A stretch of 64,000 nucleotides of DNA from Spirometra erinaceieuropaei (taxonomy: Eukaryota > Platyhelminthes > Cestoda > Diphyllobothriidea > Diphyllobothriidae). Below are positions 1 to 9,944 of this stretch, piece by piece. Below the pieces are notes generated by a model, which did no database searches, had not been told where the DNA came from, and was given only the letters and a program-made list of their open reading frames with translations. The stretch's first letter is position 1; every line of letters begins with the position of its first letter. The DNA lies in contig CACRXP010000641.1 of the NCBI GenBank assembly GCA_902702965.1, positions 310,270 through 374,269 on the forward strand, read 5' to 3'. The position numbers were made by a program, and so were the translations under genes.

Positions 1-229
1 TAGTAAAAAAGCCACAAAGGACTTTTGCAAGTATTTCATAAAGTCTCATTTCAGTTTTCACAAACCAAAACACCCCTTTACGTTTTACATCCTCTGCGAA
101 CGCCTCAACGGAGAACACAATTTTCTCCGGAATGCAACTTACGGGCAGTCTTTACATTTTATATGTAGATATTCTGCATATATGCACTCCTATAAATGGA
201 TAACCAGAATTGCACGATTTAAAATTTAT

Positions 230-950
230 TTTAAATCTGAAAAAAATATTCCCCGGGTACACATTTAAAACAAGCAAACATAACGAAGTCCATTGGTCCT
301 GTCAACGTTCGCAACAACGTATTATCTGTGAACTGCCGCTGTATAGCAAAAATAGCGAAAGCCGATCATAGAGCGACTTGTATTTACAGGAATAAATCAA
401 TACGAAAAAGGCAGGTCATTGTTTACTCTACACAGACTATGAAATGAAAATAAAAAACTGCGAATCGTAAATGAGAAAAAAACGATGGAAACTAATACGC
501 AAATCAGGGCAAACTTTAACATAATACTAACATAACTTGATGTGGATAATGCACCCCTCATGATTGAACTCCAAAGATCCAGCAATAAATGCGCTCGTAG
601 ATGCCCTTGTATAGTAAGCGCGTCAGTCAACGACGGGGGCCTAATGACGGAGGCAAATAGATGCAGAAAACCAGAATGGTTTCCAAACTGCTTTGAAGGG
701 AATGGAAACACATCAAATAGATGCACATTAACAACCGAAACTTAAAGCAAAGGCCGGACATCGATGTTCAGTTTGCTGATCATCCCTGTCATAGATCATC
801 GAAATGTTCCCAGACAGACAACCTCTACGACTAAAAGGTAGTGGTTTCTGCTTATTTAGCCCCATAAACTGTTGACCCCAGGCCGCACGCGATAAAGATG
901 AACTCAGGCAGGCAAAATGACTGCTATGACGGTTAATCAGTTATGTTGTC
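230..950 (+). repeat. Segmental duplicate block A, copy 1
   Basis: This stretch is related along its length to 39560-40330 in the same orientation. Shared runs include a GGCAAAT(A/G)GATGCAGAAAA segment near 652, a CATAGATCATC(A/G)AAATG segment near 790 and a CCTCATAAACT/CCCATAAACT segment near 860. A weaker third copy lies at 51290-51440. Open frames in the two main copies are not conserved in frame, so I do not call a gene. It is the left edge of the oldest visible duplication unit. Confidence 0.6.
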
Positions 951-1729
951 GCCTGCTTTCTTCAATACGCAATGGGCTGCACTTGAGCGAAATGTCTCAC
1001 GTGTACGTTGCGTGTTAACTTAGTATTTGTTTACTTGCAATCGCTGTAAGTTGAAGAATCGTTGTTTGCTTACTGATTTTTTAAGGCAGTGGCTAGTACT
1101 TGCCTGAAGCCAAAATAAATCGTGATTTTGCGAACACTCATGCCACGAAACAGAAGTTGCTAGTCAATTCTTGTATTTAACCATGACACATCTACGAATC
1201 ATCTTCGCACAAAACCGTTATTTATTACGAAACGGCACCAGTGTGCTATACTCTTTTTGTGTTCATTGTGGCTATTTGTTTTCGTCCGTAAAAGTGGTTT
1301 AGACGAGGGCTTTTAACCACCTGCGAATACAGATTTGTTATTGCAGTTGCATTTCTTCTCAGACTTCCACGAACAAATCCATTGCCTTGTGTTTGCGTTT
1401 GTTATGAAGATAAGACCATAGTCTCTATGAATAATACAGTGCATTCAAATGTATATGATCATTTATTCCTGTCATCAAAGTGAAAACTAATAAAGGTTGG
1501 TCACGAGCCACCATGAGAGTAAGCGTTGTTTAAAATGTAACCCAACTATAACCTAACTATATTGTAACCTAATTATATTGAAGTATTGTATTACATGTGG
1601 TATGTGTCCTATGACACAGCGTTCGTTGTCGCCAGTAGCAAACTGGCGGGTGGACAGAATGGGATCGAGTGAGATCCGAACCACAACAGTGAGTATCAAA
1701 CGCCCGCTTGACAAAATATTAAATGTTAC
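951..1729. other. No recognisable feature
   Basis: AT-rich sequence between two duplicated blocks. I see no coding frame with family resemblance, no tRNA-like boxes and no simple repeat. Confidence 0.5.
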
Positions 1730-2080
1730 ATCTGCGTTTGTTTGTCTGATTTATGTCCAGAATGGAAAACAATTTCATAATACCCTGTGTCCATTTTGCA
1801 ATGCAGAGTAATTTCAATGTCGGGAACAATTAAGGTTCTAATCGACCGTATTTACTCAATTCGGTTTTTATTCCCGTGTTTTGCAACTGACACAAAAATG
1901 ACCTGGTCGTTCAAATTCAGTAAAACCGTAAAGCACATTTGCAGGAAAATCACTCATTTTTAACGAAAAAGATGAGTAAATTAATCGCAAATTCTTACTG
2001 ATTTATATCGTTGGAGGTAGACGTGCCGCTGCCAGTTGCAGCATTCGGTTTGCCGTCGTTTTGGTTAAAGATTCATTAGT
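1730..2080 (+). repeat. Segmental duplicate block B, copy 1
   Basis: Related to 40600-40890 in the same orientation, including a TATCCAGAA/TGTCCAGAA start, a GGAAAATCAC run and the near-identical GTAGACGTGCCGCTGCCAGT / GTAGACGCTCCGCTGCCGGT segment near 2018 and 40808. Blocks A and B keep the same order and similar spacing in both places, which shows a duplicated unit rather than chance insertion of two repeats. Confidence 0.55.
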
Positions 2081-2156
2081 GGTACGAAGAGGCCTTTCGT
2101 GAAATCGTTTATTAGATTGATAAAGAGAGTATGGGTGTGCGTACAAATTTTAATGA

Positions 2157-2324
2157 CCGGGCGTTAATGAGAGATGGCTGCAAGAGATTTTCGAAGAGGC
2201 ATTAAATGATTGTAAAACAGCACTTTATGATGTGGTGCATAAGAGGCGTCTTCGCGTGCGGCTTGCGGACAGGCACAATGTATTTGAAAATTCACCTCGA
2301 GTTTTTCTTGAATGGCCATTTTAG
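2157..2324 (+). CDS. Conserved coding-like motif upstream of the gene family, copy 1
   Basis: An open frame reading about RWLQEIFEEALNDCKTALYD, then a basic stretch and LADR, ends in TAG at 2322. The same peptide (EIFEEA..D/AFKTAL, a basic HxRRxRxRLADR core, then a hydrophobic tail) is encoded at 52274-52405 (+) and 26455-26575 (-, one stop), with decayed forms at 11757-12100, 41990-42075 and 50037-50110. Reappearance of a peptide rather than just DNA similarity suggests it was once coding. It lies about 0.8 kb before the exons at 3107 and could be an earlier exon of the same gene. The exon boundaries are not clear and the function is unknown. Confidence 0.35.
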   Translation, partial: PGVNERWLQEIFEEALNDCKTALYDVVHKRRLRVRLADRHNVFENSPRVFLEWPF

Positions 2325-2706
2325 GTCTGATTTTCATCTTTATTATTAGATTGCTGCGGCCAAACATAGACATTACTGCATGTAGAATCAGACGACATTT
2401 TTAATAAATGATATATGTTGCTCTTACGTCAGTATAATACCTTTCAGAATGATGCAGCACCCCTACGTAATAAAGTTGCCCGCTCAAACCGCCTTCAAAT
2501 CCGAACACGGTATCCATCAATAAATAAATAGCAATGCGCTTTACTTAAAAATTCGAATTTACTTCAAAAACCGGCGTTTAATATTTTTCTCAAAATGTTA
2601 ATTTTAATTTATTAGTGTACAGTTACATTCACCTTAGCATTGTGGAAATCATATCGGCATTTTATTCGATTGTGTTATTTAGATTACGCGGGTTGTATGC
2701 TTTCAA

Positions 2707-2840
2707 TGTACACTAGGAGGGCCAACTTACGAAATCTCAACCGAAATTTCGAAATTCCTTGCGTGTCGGAACGAATAATCAAGCAGGGTTGTAAGACTGA
2801 ACATTGGGCGACAAAATTCTATAATAATTCAGTCACCTAC
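2707..2840 (+). repeat. Foldback-repeat arm, decayed
   Basis: Matches the left arm of the foldback family seen at 40932-41937. Shared parts are the AAATTTCGAAAT core near 2743, a GGTTGTAA segment near 2788, and TTCTATAATAATTCAGT near 2817. No matching right arm is visible nearby, so this is a solo arm. Confidence 0.5.
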
Positions 2841-3106
2841 AGTGTTCTCAATCCTTTAAATGTGTCATCAGAATTGCACACGTCTGTATAAATTTAACGT
2901 CTAAAGAACTAAAACAAAACATACAAATCAACATTTGAGCATCCCAAGACTAACGCAGTCATCTGCATGTAATACATTCATTCCATCCACAAAAGCTCCT
3001 CTGCAGTTAAAAGCCAATTTAACCACATGTTGGTTGTTCAAACAATGAAGACAAAAATGCAAGAAGAAGCAAATTACCTATAGTTTCGACGTCTTTATTT
3101 TCCTAA

Positions 3107-3701
3107 AAGTGATGAGATTCAGCAATACGAAGATTTTTTAGGAACATTCTGTGGACTTGCCTCTTTAAGTCACTCACTGTCTTTAATTGCGAGATATGAG
3201 GATGCAGGTTTACCAAACCACGGTTTTCGGAGAGTACACAAATCGCAAGAATTGTCTTGTGTGTCGGCTTCTAGACCGGGAATGGTATAGTTGCGGTGGG
3301 GCCAATTTACAAATCATTGTGCGGTCAATGTTTTCAAGTTGACATTTTATCCAAGCGAAATCTTCTTTGCAATTTAAATGACCGATTTAACAATTTTAAC
3401 AGTTTAATGTACTATTCACATAGCCAACGTTCTTTCGTATGTAGTAGAGGGATACAAATCTAATTTTATAACGACAAAACCAGTGTATTTCGATAATATG
3501 AAAAGCAGAATTTCGGGGCGGACTGGGGCATTGCTTGTGAACGCCACCTGCAGTATCAAAGGGTTCGCCTTTATAATAAACCAAAAATAATCCCCCGAGG
3601 TTATCAGACTGCCCTACGGAAATATTTCTGTATGGCTAATAAAAAGTAATCTTGCTTGAAACCTTGCACCCTTGACGAAGAATATGCCACTGGCTTGTTG
3701 A
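3107..3701 (+). pseudogene. Broken copy 1 of the two-exon four-cysteine gene family
   Basis: The first exon (3107-3333) and last exon (3445-3701) align to the intact copies at 13854, 22952 (-) and 52969. The damage is extensive. The acceptor AG before the first exon is AA (3105-3106). A 2-base deletion near 3213 shifts the frame just after the RYED motif. The donor GT after 3333 reads TC. The first codon of the last exon is TAG instead of TGG, a 1-base loss follows it, and two more stops lie inside. Recognisable peptide remains in pieces: VFGEYTNRKNC and REWYSCGG in the first exon; ISGRTG, CSIKGFAFII, RLPYGNIS and the final PLAC-stop in the last. Losing both splice sites and the frame makes a functional product very unlikely. 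Function of the parent family is unknown. Confidence 0.85.
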
Positions 3702-4581
3702 CATTTTGTATTATAATTTCGAAGTTTTTCCGGCCTCTTAATTGTGGGATTTCTCTCTGATTATTTTCACTCCAACGGACTTTACAACTCGTAGCTTGCT
3801 TTTCGGAGATATGTGAAAATTATGCGTGTTAATATTTGCTGTTACCAACAAACACTGCTGCATGCAATTTTCATGTTTGAGTTAAGAAGGCCAGTCCATT
3901 TGACATATATGCCGCATTTGGATAAATAAAACTGCATTATCTTTCGCAAAGTGATGAACGCACAACATGTTAGTGGAATCATAAGTAAGTCTTGGCAAAT
4001 GTATAAGGCGCTCTGCATAATAGCTTACTACATATGTTCATTTATGGGCATTTTATGAGGTATAAATATAGCAAATGCAGTTGTAAATGTTGATTGCCGT
4101 AAGCATCCGTACGATATGGCAGATATTTAATGACTTTAACTCGGGAATAACGCAGATGTTTGGCTTCCTAACATTAAAACACGTGTCGTCTAACGCATAT
4201 GGCATTTGACTTAACTTGGTTTGCATTCCGTATGTATACATTCTAGTTTTTTTTTAAAAAATAGCGCAATATAAACATATGTGTTCATCGACCTTGCAGT
4301 ATGTTTCAACGAGCGTGTACTAATGTCATGCAAATTGTTAACCTTATAATTGCTTGTCGGCAAAAATACTGTTCACAAGAGCTGTGGGTTTCGAAATATC
4401 GCCGTTCAGTAATTCAACGTTGTTTTGAGTTTCCTGATAATGACTTAAAGTGCAAATTAGGTGTGTCGTTTTATGTCAAAGTACGTACTTAATTCTGCCG
4501 ATGCACAAGAGATATGCAAGTTGAGGAATTCACACTCGGTGGGCAATGCGAGGGGTTGACATGCTGTTAGAATTTTCAGTG
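3702..4581 (+). repeat. Duplicated 3' flank of gene copy 1
   Basis: The first few hundred bases resemble the DNA following the other copies, for example ATATGCCGCATTTG near 3907 against ATATGCGCCGCATTTG near 53815, and a TTCGAAGTTTTT(C) run just after the stop. Duplication therefore included flanking DNA, not only exons. From about 4000 on I see nothing further that I can support. Confidence 0.5.
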
Positions 4582-4880
4582 GATGTGCTAACATGCGAAG
4601 TGCGGAAATGCGTTTTCGACTCGAAAAACACTCAACTTAAGTTGTAATATTAATTATCGTGCAACATAATTCAGTGGTAAATCACATGCCTCAGTATGCT
4701 GCCTTTTGAAGGACATTCTTTCCGGCCGTCTGCGCGAACAAATCTCTATAAGAAGAACTTCTTGAGTAGTAGAGAGGTGTCTCATTAATTTTCGATATTC
4801 TTGTAAATTCGAAAATATTTCATAGTAAACATGCGTAAAAATATTAATTTTCGAATTATTATTCCCTAATTGAAAACGAA
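4582..4880 (+). repeat. Foldback-family arm, decayed
   Basis: Contains the family blocks GGATGTGCTAAC, GAAATGCGTTTTCGACTCGAAAA, GTAATATTAATTATC and, after about 100 bp, ATTTTCGATATTCTTGTAAATTC followed by ATTTCATAGTAAACATG. These occur in the same order at 24507-24870 and 36310-36600. Confidence 0.5.
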
Positions 4881-5127
4881 CTCCAGAATTTAGGCCATAA
4901 TTTTTTGAGTCGGCACACCTATTGTATTTTAGTCGCAGAAGGTTTTCTGGAAATTCTACAAGTATACATTGGGCCAACAATCTGGAAAATATATCTGGGC
5001 GATTTTCGAAAAGCCTAGGTACACTTGTCCCCACATGTTTCATCTGCGACTATTTTCAGCCCTTGAGCGGTGAGGTTTATCTTTTAAACGCAGGCTGTAA
5101 ATGGTCTTATTGATTTCACCTCTTCCA

Positions 5128-5345
5128 TGGAATACACTTTCTCGTGAACCTAGAATAATTATGATCAGATGTGGTGCTTAACGCACGACCTGATATTTGT
5201 AATAGTCAAGCGGATATTGGCACAGGGGCATGCTACAGAAGGACATATGATTTTTATAGTCGTTAAGTCAATTATTTTAAACAAGATTGTCTCGATTCGA
5301 ATCAGAACGCGCAAAATATGAGGGCAGTAACCGGGATTGAGGAAC
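5128..5345 (+). repeat. Segmental duplicate block E, copy 1
   Basis: Matches 15798-16015 in the same orientation: GGAATACAC(T/A)TTCTCGTGAA, ATGATCAGATGTGGT, and (A/T)CAGAACGC..AAAATATGAGGG-type segments appear in order. The offset, about 10.67 kb, is close to the offset between gene copies 1 and 2 (10.74 kb), so both belong to one tandem duplication. Confidence 0.6.
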
Positions 5346-6327
5346 CATATTAGATTAAATGTGGGTCAGAAATGTTAGATAACCTTATGTGCGTGGCGAT
5401 GTCGCATTTTCTTCTGTAGGTTAAATTAAAGTAGGTGGTCCGTTCGCATGAGGACATGTGCTTTCTCAGCAAAATGTTCGAATAGTGTTGTCGGCCCAAA
5501 AAAGAACATGTTCAAATCTTTTGCTTAAAGAAACTGCGCCAAAGAGAAAAGACGACGACAATCGCGACAAGGATTGTTTGCAGTAACAAATAACAGGTGA
5601 AGTGAAGATCTAAATGGTTTCCATTCAGCAATGTGTGAAAAAGGACTCTGTACGGCTATTCGAGCGAACGGTTCACTGTGATTCGTTTTAAGTACATTTC
5701 CGTTAAATGATGTGGACAAGTTATCGACTGACAAAATTGCAACACCAGCTTATTTCCTAATAAGCATTATGAAAACAAATTTTACTTCGGTGCATTTGCA
5801 CAGCAAGAGCAAGTAGATGCAGTATGGTTATTTTACTGGAACAATCTTCTGGTCGGCAAAACCCTCATTATGTTAAACTGAAACCGTGAGGACCCCTCTA
5901 ATTTGCGGGCGTTCTGTCTAGAAAAACCCGCTTGCTCGGTAATAATACGCCGTACACGACAAATTCCTGATTAAACCTAACACAATCAGCGAAAGATTAT
6001 CTGCGAAAGTGCCCTCAAAAACAAGCCAAAGGGCGTAGGTTTCAGTCCAATTGAAGACCAAAAATCGCCAAGCCGGCCGCTCAAAACTAACCATATTCCT
6101 ATTGACAGCAAGGGGGCGCAACCAGTAACAGAATCAAAACAACAGAATTTGAAACTCATCTACCAGATTAGATAGTTGAAATAGTTTATTTCAGAAGCCA
6201 ACGAGAATAAGATAAAAATATCCACCCGAAATAAACTCGAATGCCATTAGTTTGACTAGGTTTTGAAATACTCGCAGATACCCATTGATCAATAGAAGCG
6301 AAGAGAAGAATCACACGAAGTAGTCTT
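5346..6327. other. No recognisable feature
   Basis: Sequence between block E and the first Penelope-like element. No conserved frame, repeat or RNA motif was recognised. Confidence 0.45.
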
Positions 6328-6367
6328 GAAGAAGGAGACACGATCGCTGGGACAAGAGCTTTATTGA

Positions 6368-6410
6368 CCTGACGTTTCGGCTTCCCACTCGAAACCATCA
6401 TCAGATACAA
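6368..6410 (-). ncRNA. Candidate hammerhead ribozyme in the PLE 1 3' region
   Basis: The minus strand reads CTGATGA (6404-6398), then a hairpin GGTTTC-GAGTGG-GAAGCC (6 bp, one G-T wobble), then GAAAC (6378-6374), then a short loop and GTC. This is the order of the hammerhead core: CUGAUGA, helix II, GAAA, a minimal helix III, then NUH cleavage. One extra U separates CUGAUGA from helix II. Hammerhead motifs with very short helix III are known from PLEs. The same place in PLE 3 keeps the helix II halves and GAAACGT but has lost CTGATGA. Helix I pairing is weak (A-T rich), so activity is uncertain. Confidence 0.6.
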
Positions 6411-6509
6411 CAGCAGATACGGGTGATTCATGCACAAGTGGCCGCAGTATTTATAGGACGCAGTCGCCATGTTACCGCTTACCTATGGATGTTCACGCCT
6501 TACTTGACC

Positions 6510-6980
6510 TTACTCAGGAATCATTGCACCTGGTGTGATAAATGTGTGATGGCGTACATTGGCGTCGATAATCGTTGCAATTCCATCACGTGCGGTGGAT
6601 GTTGGTGTGATGATTACTCGACCATCTGACGCACCGACAATGGTGTTGGGAAAAGCGTTCACCTGTGCGCTCCCCGGCTGGCTAATTACTCCGCCTAGGC
6701 GAAGTCTCAGCACAGAGTATGGAAGGGGACGTTCATTGCACTAGTTAATTAACTGGGGGTCTGTAAACCATGATTCAGGTAGCTTTCGGCTTACGCGGTT
6801 GTCACCTCTTGCGAGAATTTCGGTCTCATCGAATTTGAATGTGTGGCCGGATAACGTCGAATGAGCCATAACTTGGAAGCGTCATTTCTCCGCACCCCTG
6901 CGGCGTGTTCGGCCATTCTCGTTCGGAGCTGTCTTTCGGTTTCTCCGACGTAGATGCTTTGTCAGCAACTGTAACAGATC
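6510..6980 (-). pseudogene. PLE 1 GIY-YIG endonuclease domain
   Basis: On the minus strand the motif IYVGETERQLRTRMAEHAAG (about 6890-6950) is the YVGETG..LxxRxxEH core of a PLE GIY-YIG nuclease, which nicks the target to prime insertion. A stop replaces the glycine of the preceding SCGQ motif and a frameshift follows. Downstream the SGHTFKFDE, LARGDNRVSR and ESWFTDPQLIN segments continue, interrupted by a TAG near 6743, to the tail LRLRLGGVISQPGSAQVN and a terminator near 6510. It is clearly a decayed coding region. Confidence 0.85.
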
Positions 6981-7518
6981 CGATAAACGACTCCAGACGT
7001 ATCTGGCCGTGGCAGCGGGGCTTTCGGTTTCATTATCAGATGCCTGATGGTTGCTTCCGGTCTGCGTGCAACTCCAACCCCAAGTGGTGCGAGAAGGCGG
7101 CCGAAAGCTTCCGAAACGTTCTTGGCATACGAAAGCGCCCGCCAAGATTTAGTGTCCGTGCGGTTAGGCCTTTCGTCACTTTTGCGTATGCACCGGTTGC
7201 CGAAGTTGCGCGGGTAGCCATTGCCTTTAAATACCCGTCGGAGTTATTGTAGTTCGGCAATCCTGTATTTCTGCTCATTGCAGTGCGTTTCGTTACGCCG
7301 ATGGAGCGTCCATGCACAAATGTGTTTGTGGCTGATTGGGTGATTGCTGGTGACGCTTAGTTTTTGCATTGTATTTGTCGCTTTCATGAACATTTTGGCC
7401 TTTAGCTCACCACATCCAGGAAGGCAAGCTGGTTGTTCTCTTCCATCTTCATGGTAAATTCTATGTTCGAATGTTCATTGAATGTCAGCAGTCGATTCCG
7501 GTCGATAACGACGAAGGT

Positions 7519-8260
7519 ATCATCCACAAACCCAGCTCAGAATTTCGGTCTGTGATGTTGAAAGACCAGTGGTTGTAACCGTTACAGGACCGACTCGGCG
7601 ATGAATCCCGAGATCGGTGAACCCATTGGTGTGCCCTTCACCTGCTCGTAGATTGTCCCGTCGACCGTGAAGTATGTTTTGAGATAGAGCTTCAGGAGCT
7701 GAAGGATTTGGGCGTGTCCTAGACGATTCTGTTTTATGGTATTTGCTTTGTAGATGAAGCTCGATTGTCTCGATTGCCAGGTCCTGGGGAACAGAACTAA
7801 AAACTGATGTAACATCAACTGATACCAGGACCTCATTTGGATGGAGGCCAACCCCTTTGAATTCCTCCAGGAATAGTGCTGACGAAGAGACCGGGGTGTT
7901 TGTCTCAGCGGTCAAGAACGTGAGACGCCGGAACTGCCACTTAGCCAGTCCGTACGTTGGCGTCCCTTTGAGCGACACGATGGGTCGGAGAGGAGCGCCG
8001 TCTTTGTGCACTTTAGGGAGGCCATAGAATGGGGCCAAAGCCGTATCTTGGGGTCTTGACATGAGCCTGTCGATCGGTGTTATTGTACTTGAGTTCTCCA
8101 AAACCAAAAATGCAACATCGATTTCGCGTGACGTCGCTTTTACCGGGTCCGTTGCCTATGGGACATGGAGCTATCGTTCCTCCAGTAGACCGTTGACTTT
8201 TTGAAGGTAGTCTGTTGTGCTCAGTACAACCGTGGAGCGCCCCTTGTCCGCTGGCACGAT
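7519..8260 (-). pseudogene. PLE 1 reverse transcriptase domain
   Basis: Fingers, palm and catalytic segments of a Penelope-type reverse transcriptase are split over two or three frames. The longest frame runs from 8107 to about 7790 on the minus strand (PQDTALAPFYGLPKVHKDG onward) and carries VDVTSVF, the first catalytic aspartate region. A frame change then leads into QLLKLYLKTYFTVDGTIY and GTPMGSPISG, and a further stretch gives FVDDTFVVID, which holds the second catalytic aspartate pair. The catalytic residues are preserved but the frame is not, so inactivation was by small indels rather than active-site loss. Confidence 0.85.
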
Positions 8261-8271
8261 GATCAGGTCTT

Positions 8272-8596
8272 TGTCATGACATCAAACAAATGAAACTTAA
8301 ACAGGTCAGTAGGTCTTACTTCTTGCATACATGCAGTGCCAATGTTTAGTTTTAAGAATTTGCACTTCTAGGGATCAGTTAAGGAAATGTATTTGTGCCG
8401 CGACTGATGTAATAGAATTAACCCTGACAGTTAATCCATCCCCTTTTATCTAATAACCTTTATTAAAATGTACATAAATATATGAAGTAAATCAGTCTTT
8501 ACCTTTGCACGGTGAAATTTTAAATTTAAAGAGGAAAAAATGGGAATTAGCGTTTCTGTTTTTCAGAATTTGGCAAAAAAGAGCAAGTGGAAGACA
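8272..8596 (+). pseudogene. Gene-family copy 0: upstream intron and start of first exon only
   Basis: The intron-like DNA 8272-8566 matches 13546-13853 almost throughout, for example CATGACATCAAACAAATGAAA against CATAACATCAAACAAATGAAA and the shared TAGAATTAACCCTGA run. It ends in TTTCTGTTTTTCAG, an acceptor, followed by an exon start encoding FGKKEQVED, against VGKREQMED in copy 2. After about 8590 the match stops and PLE 4 begins, with TGGAAG shared by both sequences at the join. PLE 1 removed the DNA on the left side as well, so only a 325-bp island of this copy remains between two PLE pieces of opposite orientation. Confidence 0.8.
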
Positions 8597-9010
8597 CCTG
8601 CGGAAGCACCAAATACAAGTGGCTCACAAATGACGCTTACGCTACGTAATCAACTTGTACATCCTTGGGATAGGGTTGACGATTTGATCAAAAAAGAAGT
8701 GGTTATAAGATTTCATGTGGCATTTGTAATGCAGTATATTGTGGTGAGACCGGAAAATTCGCCTCTACACGCCTACGTGAACACTAATTTGCAGTGAAGA
8801 GGTGGATAACATATCCCAAGTCGCCATGCATACTCTTGAATTTGGGCACAAATTCGCTTGGGCTTAAACACGCATTGTCGGTTCCTGTCCACATAAGAAA
8901 GGCCGAGACTTCCTAGAGGCCATTCATTCTGATGATTCATGAATAAATCGACGCATCGATCTTGGCGCCGTGTACATAAATCTCAAGGGAAAATGGAAAA
9001 GATAATAGCC
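8587..9010 (+). mobile_element. Penelope-like element 4, GIY-YIG fragment
   Basis: On the plus strand, allowing frameshifts, the region gives YKISCGICNAVYCGETGKFAS-type residues, then TRLREH, then QVAMHTLEFGHKFAW, GRDFLEAIHS and INRRIDLGAVYINLK. That is a GIY-YIG domain of a PLE lineage distinct from PLE 1-3 (cysteine-bearing CGICNA and YCGETGK). It aligns at the DNA level with 29713-30195 on the minus strand. Several stops are present. Confidence 0.75.
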
Positions 9011-9467
9011 AATCAAGACGTGACATAAACCTACAGCATTTACCTATCCTCAGCCATGACAAAGCAATATAGATTTTTGGGCATGCTTAAATTTTGACGG
9101 ATTCTTCATACTTACCACACGTCTGGCGACGAGCTGGGGAACCATATTTGAAAATTTACAAATAAAGTTTGTTCATTTTCCCAAAGCACTCATTCTTCAT
9201 CGAAATATATGTAAATATACATTAGTTATATATACGAAATACCGGGAAATGTGGCTGCTACAGCTAAGTCAGTGACATCCGAATGGTTTATAGCATTGCT
9301 TCAACCGAATGCCGGTCCCACCAGCGGATTGCTACAAATGTGGGTTTTAGATGCAGACGTAGGCAGTATGAATATTGGTGCAAGCATGCAAAAGCTGTTA
9401 AAGTGTGATGAGTGTATAGTTCAAATCAACACAATCATGGTAGGTTTCAGTTTTTGGCGGTCAACAA

Positions 9468-9944
9468 TGTGAGATCAACTTCAACCACGCACAATAAGTT
9501 CGTTTAGTCTACTATCAGAAGTCAGGGTGCTGTGAGGACTAATTTATTCCGTATACAGGGCCGACTGCCGTTAGTTGGCTGTTGGCTTGCAACAGAGATT
9601 AGTGTGCGTTCACGGAGTGTGTCAGTGGCGGTGTGTGTGTGTTGTTTACTCGGTAGTGGGTGTCTGGGTCAGCGGGAGGGGTGACTGGCTGAGTGTTGGT
9701 CGTGTGACTGGACAAATTAGGGGAGGAATAAGGAGCGCATGTACAAAATGACTCACGGATATCAGGCCAGGACGTTAGACGCGCGTAGTGTAATGAAACT
9801 TTGTGAGGTCAGCGGATGGTCACTGAAGTTGGACCGGAGGTGTCAGAGTGTTCACCGGCGGGGGTGGCAGTGTGTCAACAGCTGTCGCGGCCATTATTTG
9901 ACAAAACGCAGCCGGAGAAAAAGAGGACTGGAGCGGCTGTTACA
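9468..9944 (+). repeat. LTR-like dispersed repeat, copy 1
   Basis: This 477-bp GC-richer segment is the reverse complement relative of 37409-37895. Both begin TGTGAGATCAACTT and end ...TACA, the TG..CA form of LTR termini. Both contain AGTCAGGG(T/A)GCTGTGAGGACTA, GGACAAATTAGGGGAGGAAT and CCGGCGGGGGTGG. The nine bases GGCGGTCAA stand just before both copies, so they may be 3' LTRs with a trace of internal sequence. No target-site duplication or tRNA primer site was found, so the LTR call is provisional. Confidence 0.6.

Larger units (their letters stand above)
6328..8272 (-). mobile_element. Penelope-like element 1 (RT plus GIY-YIG), 5'-truncated and decayed
   Basis: Read on the minus strand this is the most complete PLE in the window. 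From its 5' side it shows the DKGRSTVVLS motif (about 8230), FYGLPKVHKDG and RPIVSLKGTP (about 7940-8030), a palm segment with VSVDVTSVFSSVPQ, GTPMGSPISGF (about 7610), the catalytic FVDD box (7519-7530), FTMKMEENNQLAFLDV, and finally a GIY-YIG endonuclease ending at 6510. Frameshifts and stops break the frame. The 3' terminus at 6328 (GAAGAAGGAGACACGAT) is shared with PLE 3 at 42211, which fixes that boundary. The 5' end breaks off at about 8272, directly against intron sequence of gene copy 0. PLEs are retroelements whose RT is related to telomerase. This copy is dead. Confidence 0.9.

Noticed and set aside
397..745. Overlapping open frames on both strands (109 and 67 codons)
   Set aside because: They lie in duplicated block A, and the counterpart at 39560-40330 does not keep either frame, so coding is not supported.
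4654..5043. 129-codon minus-strand open frame
   Set aside because: It overlaps foldback-repeat sequence read in the wrong sense, has no known domain and is not conserved in other units.
6882..7317. Plus- and minus-strand frames of 87-115 codons
   Set aside because: They are shadow frames of the PLE 1 RT/endonuclease connection; the true frame is the broken minus-strand PLE frame.
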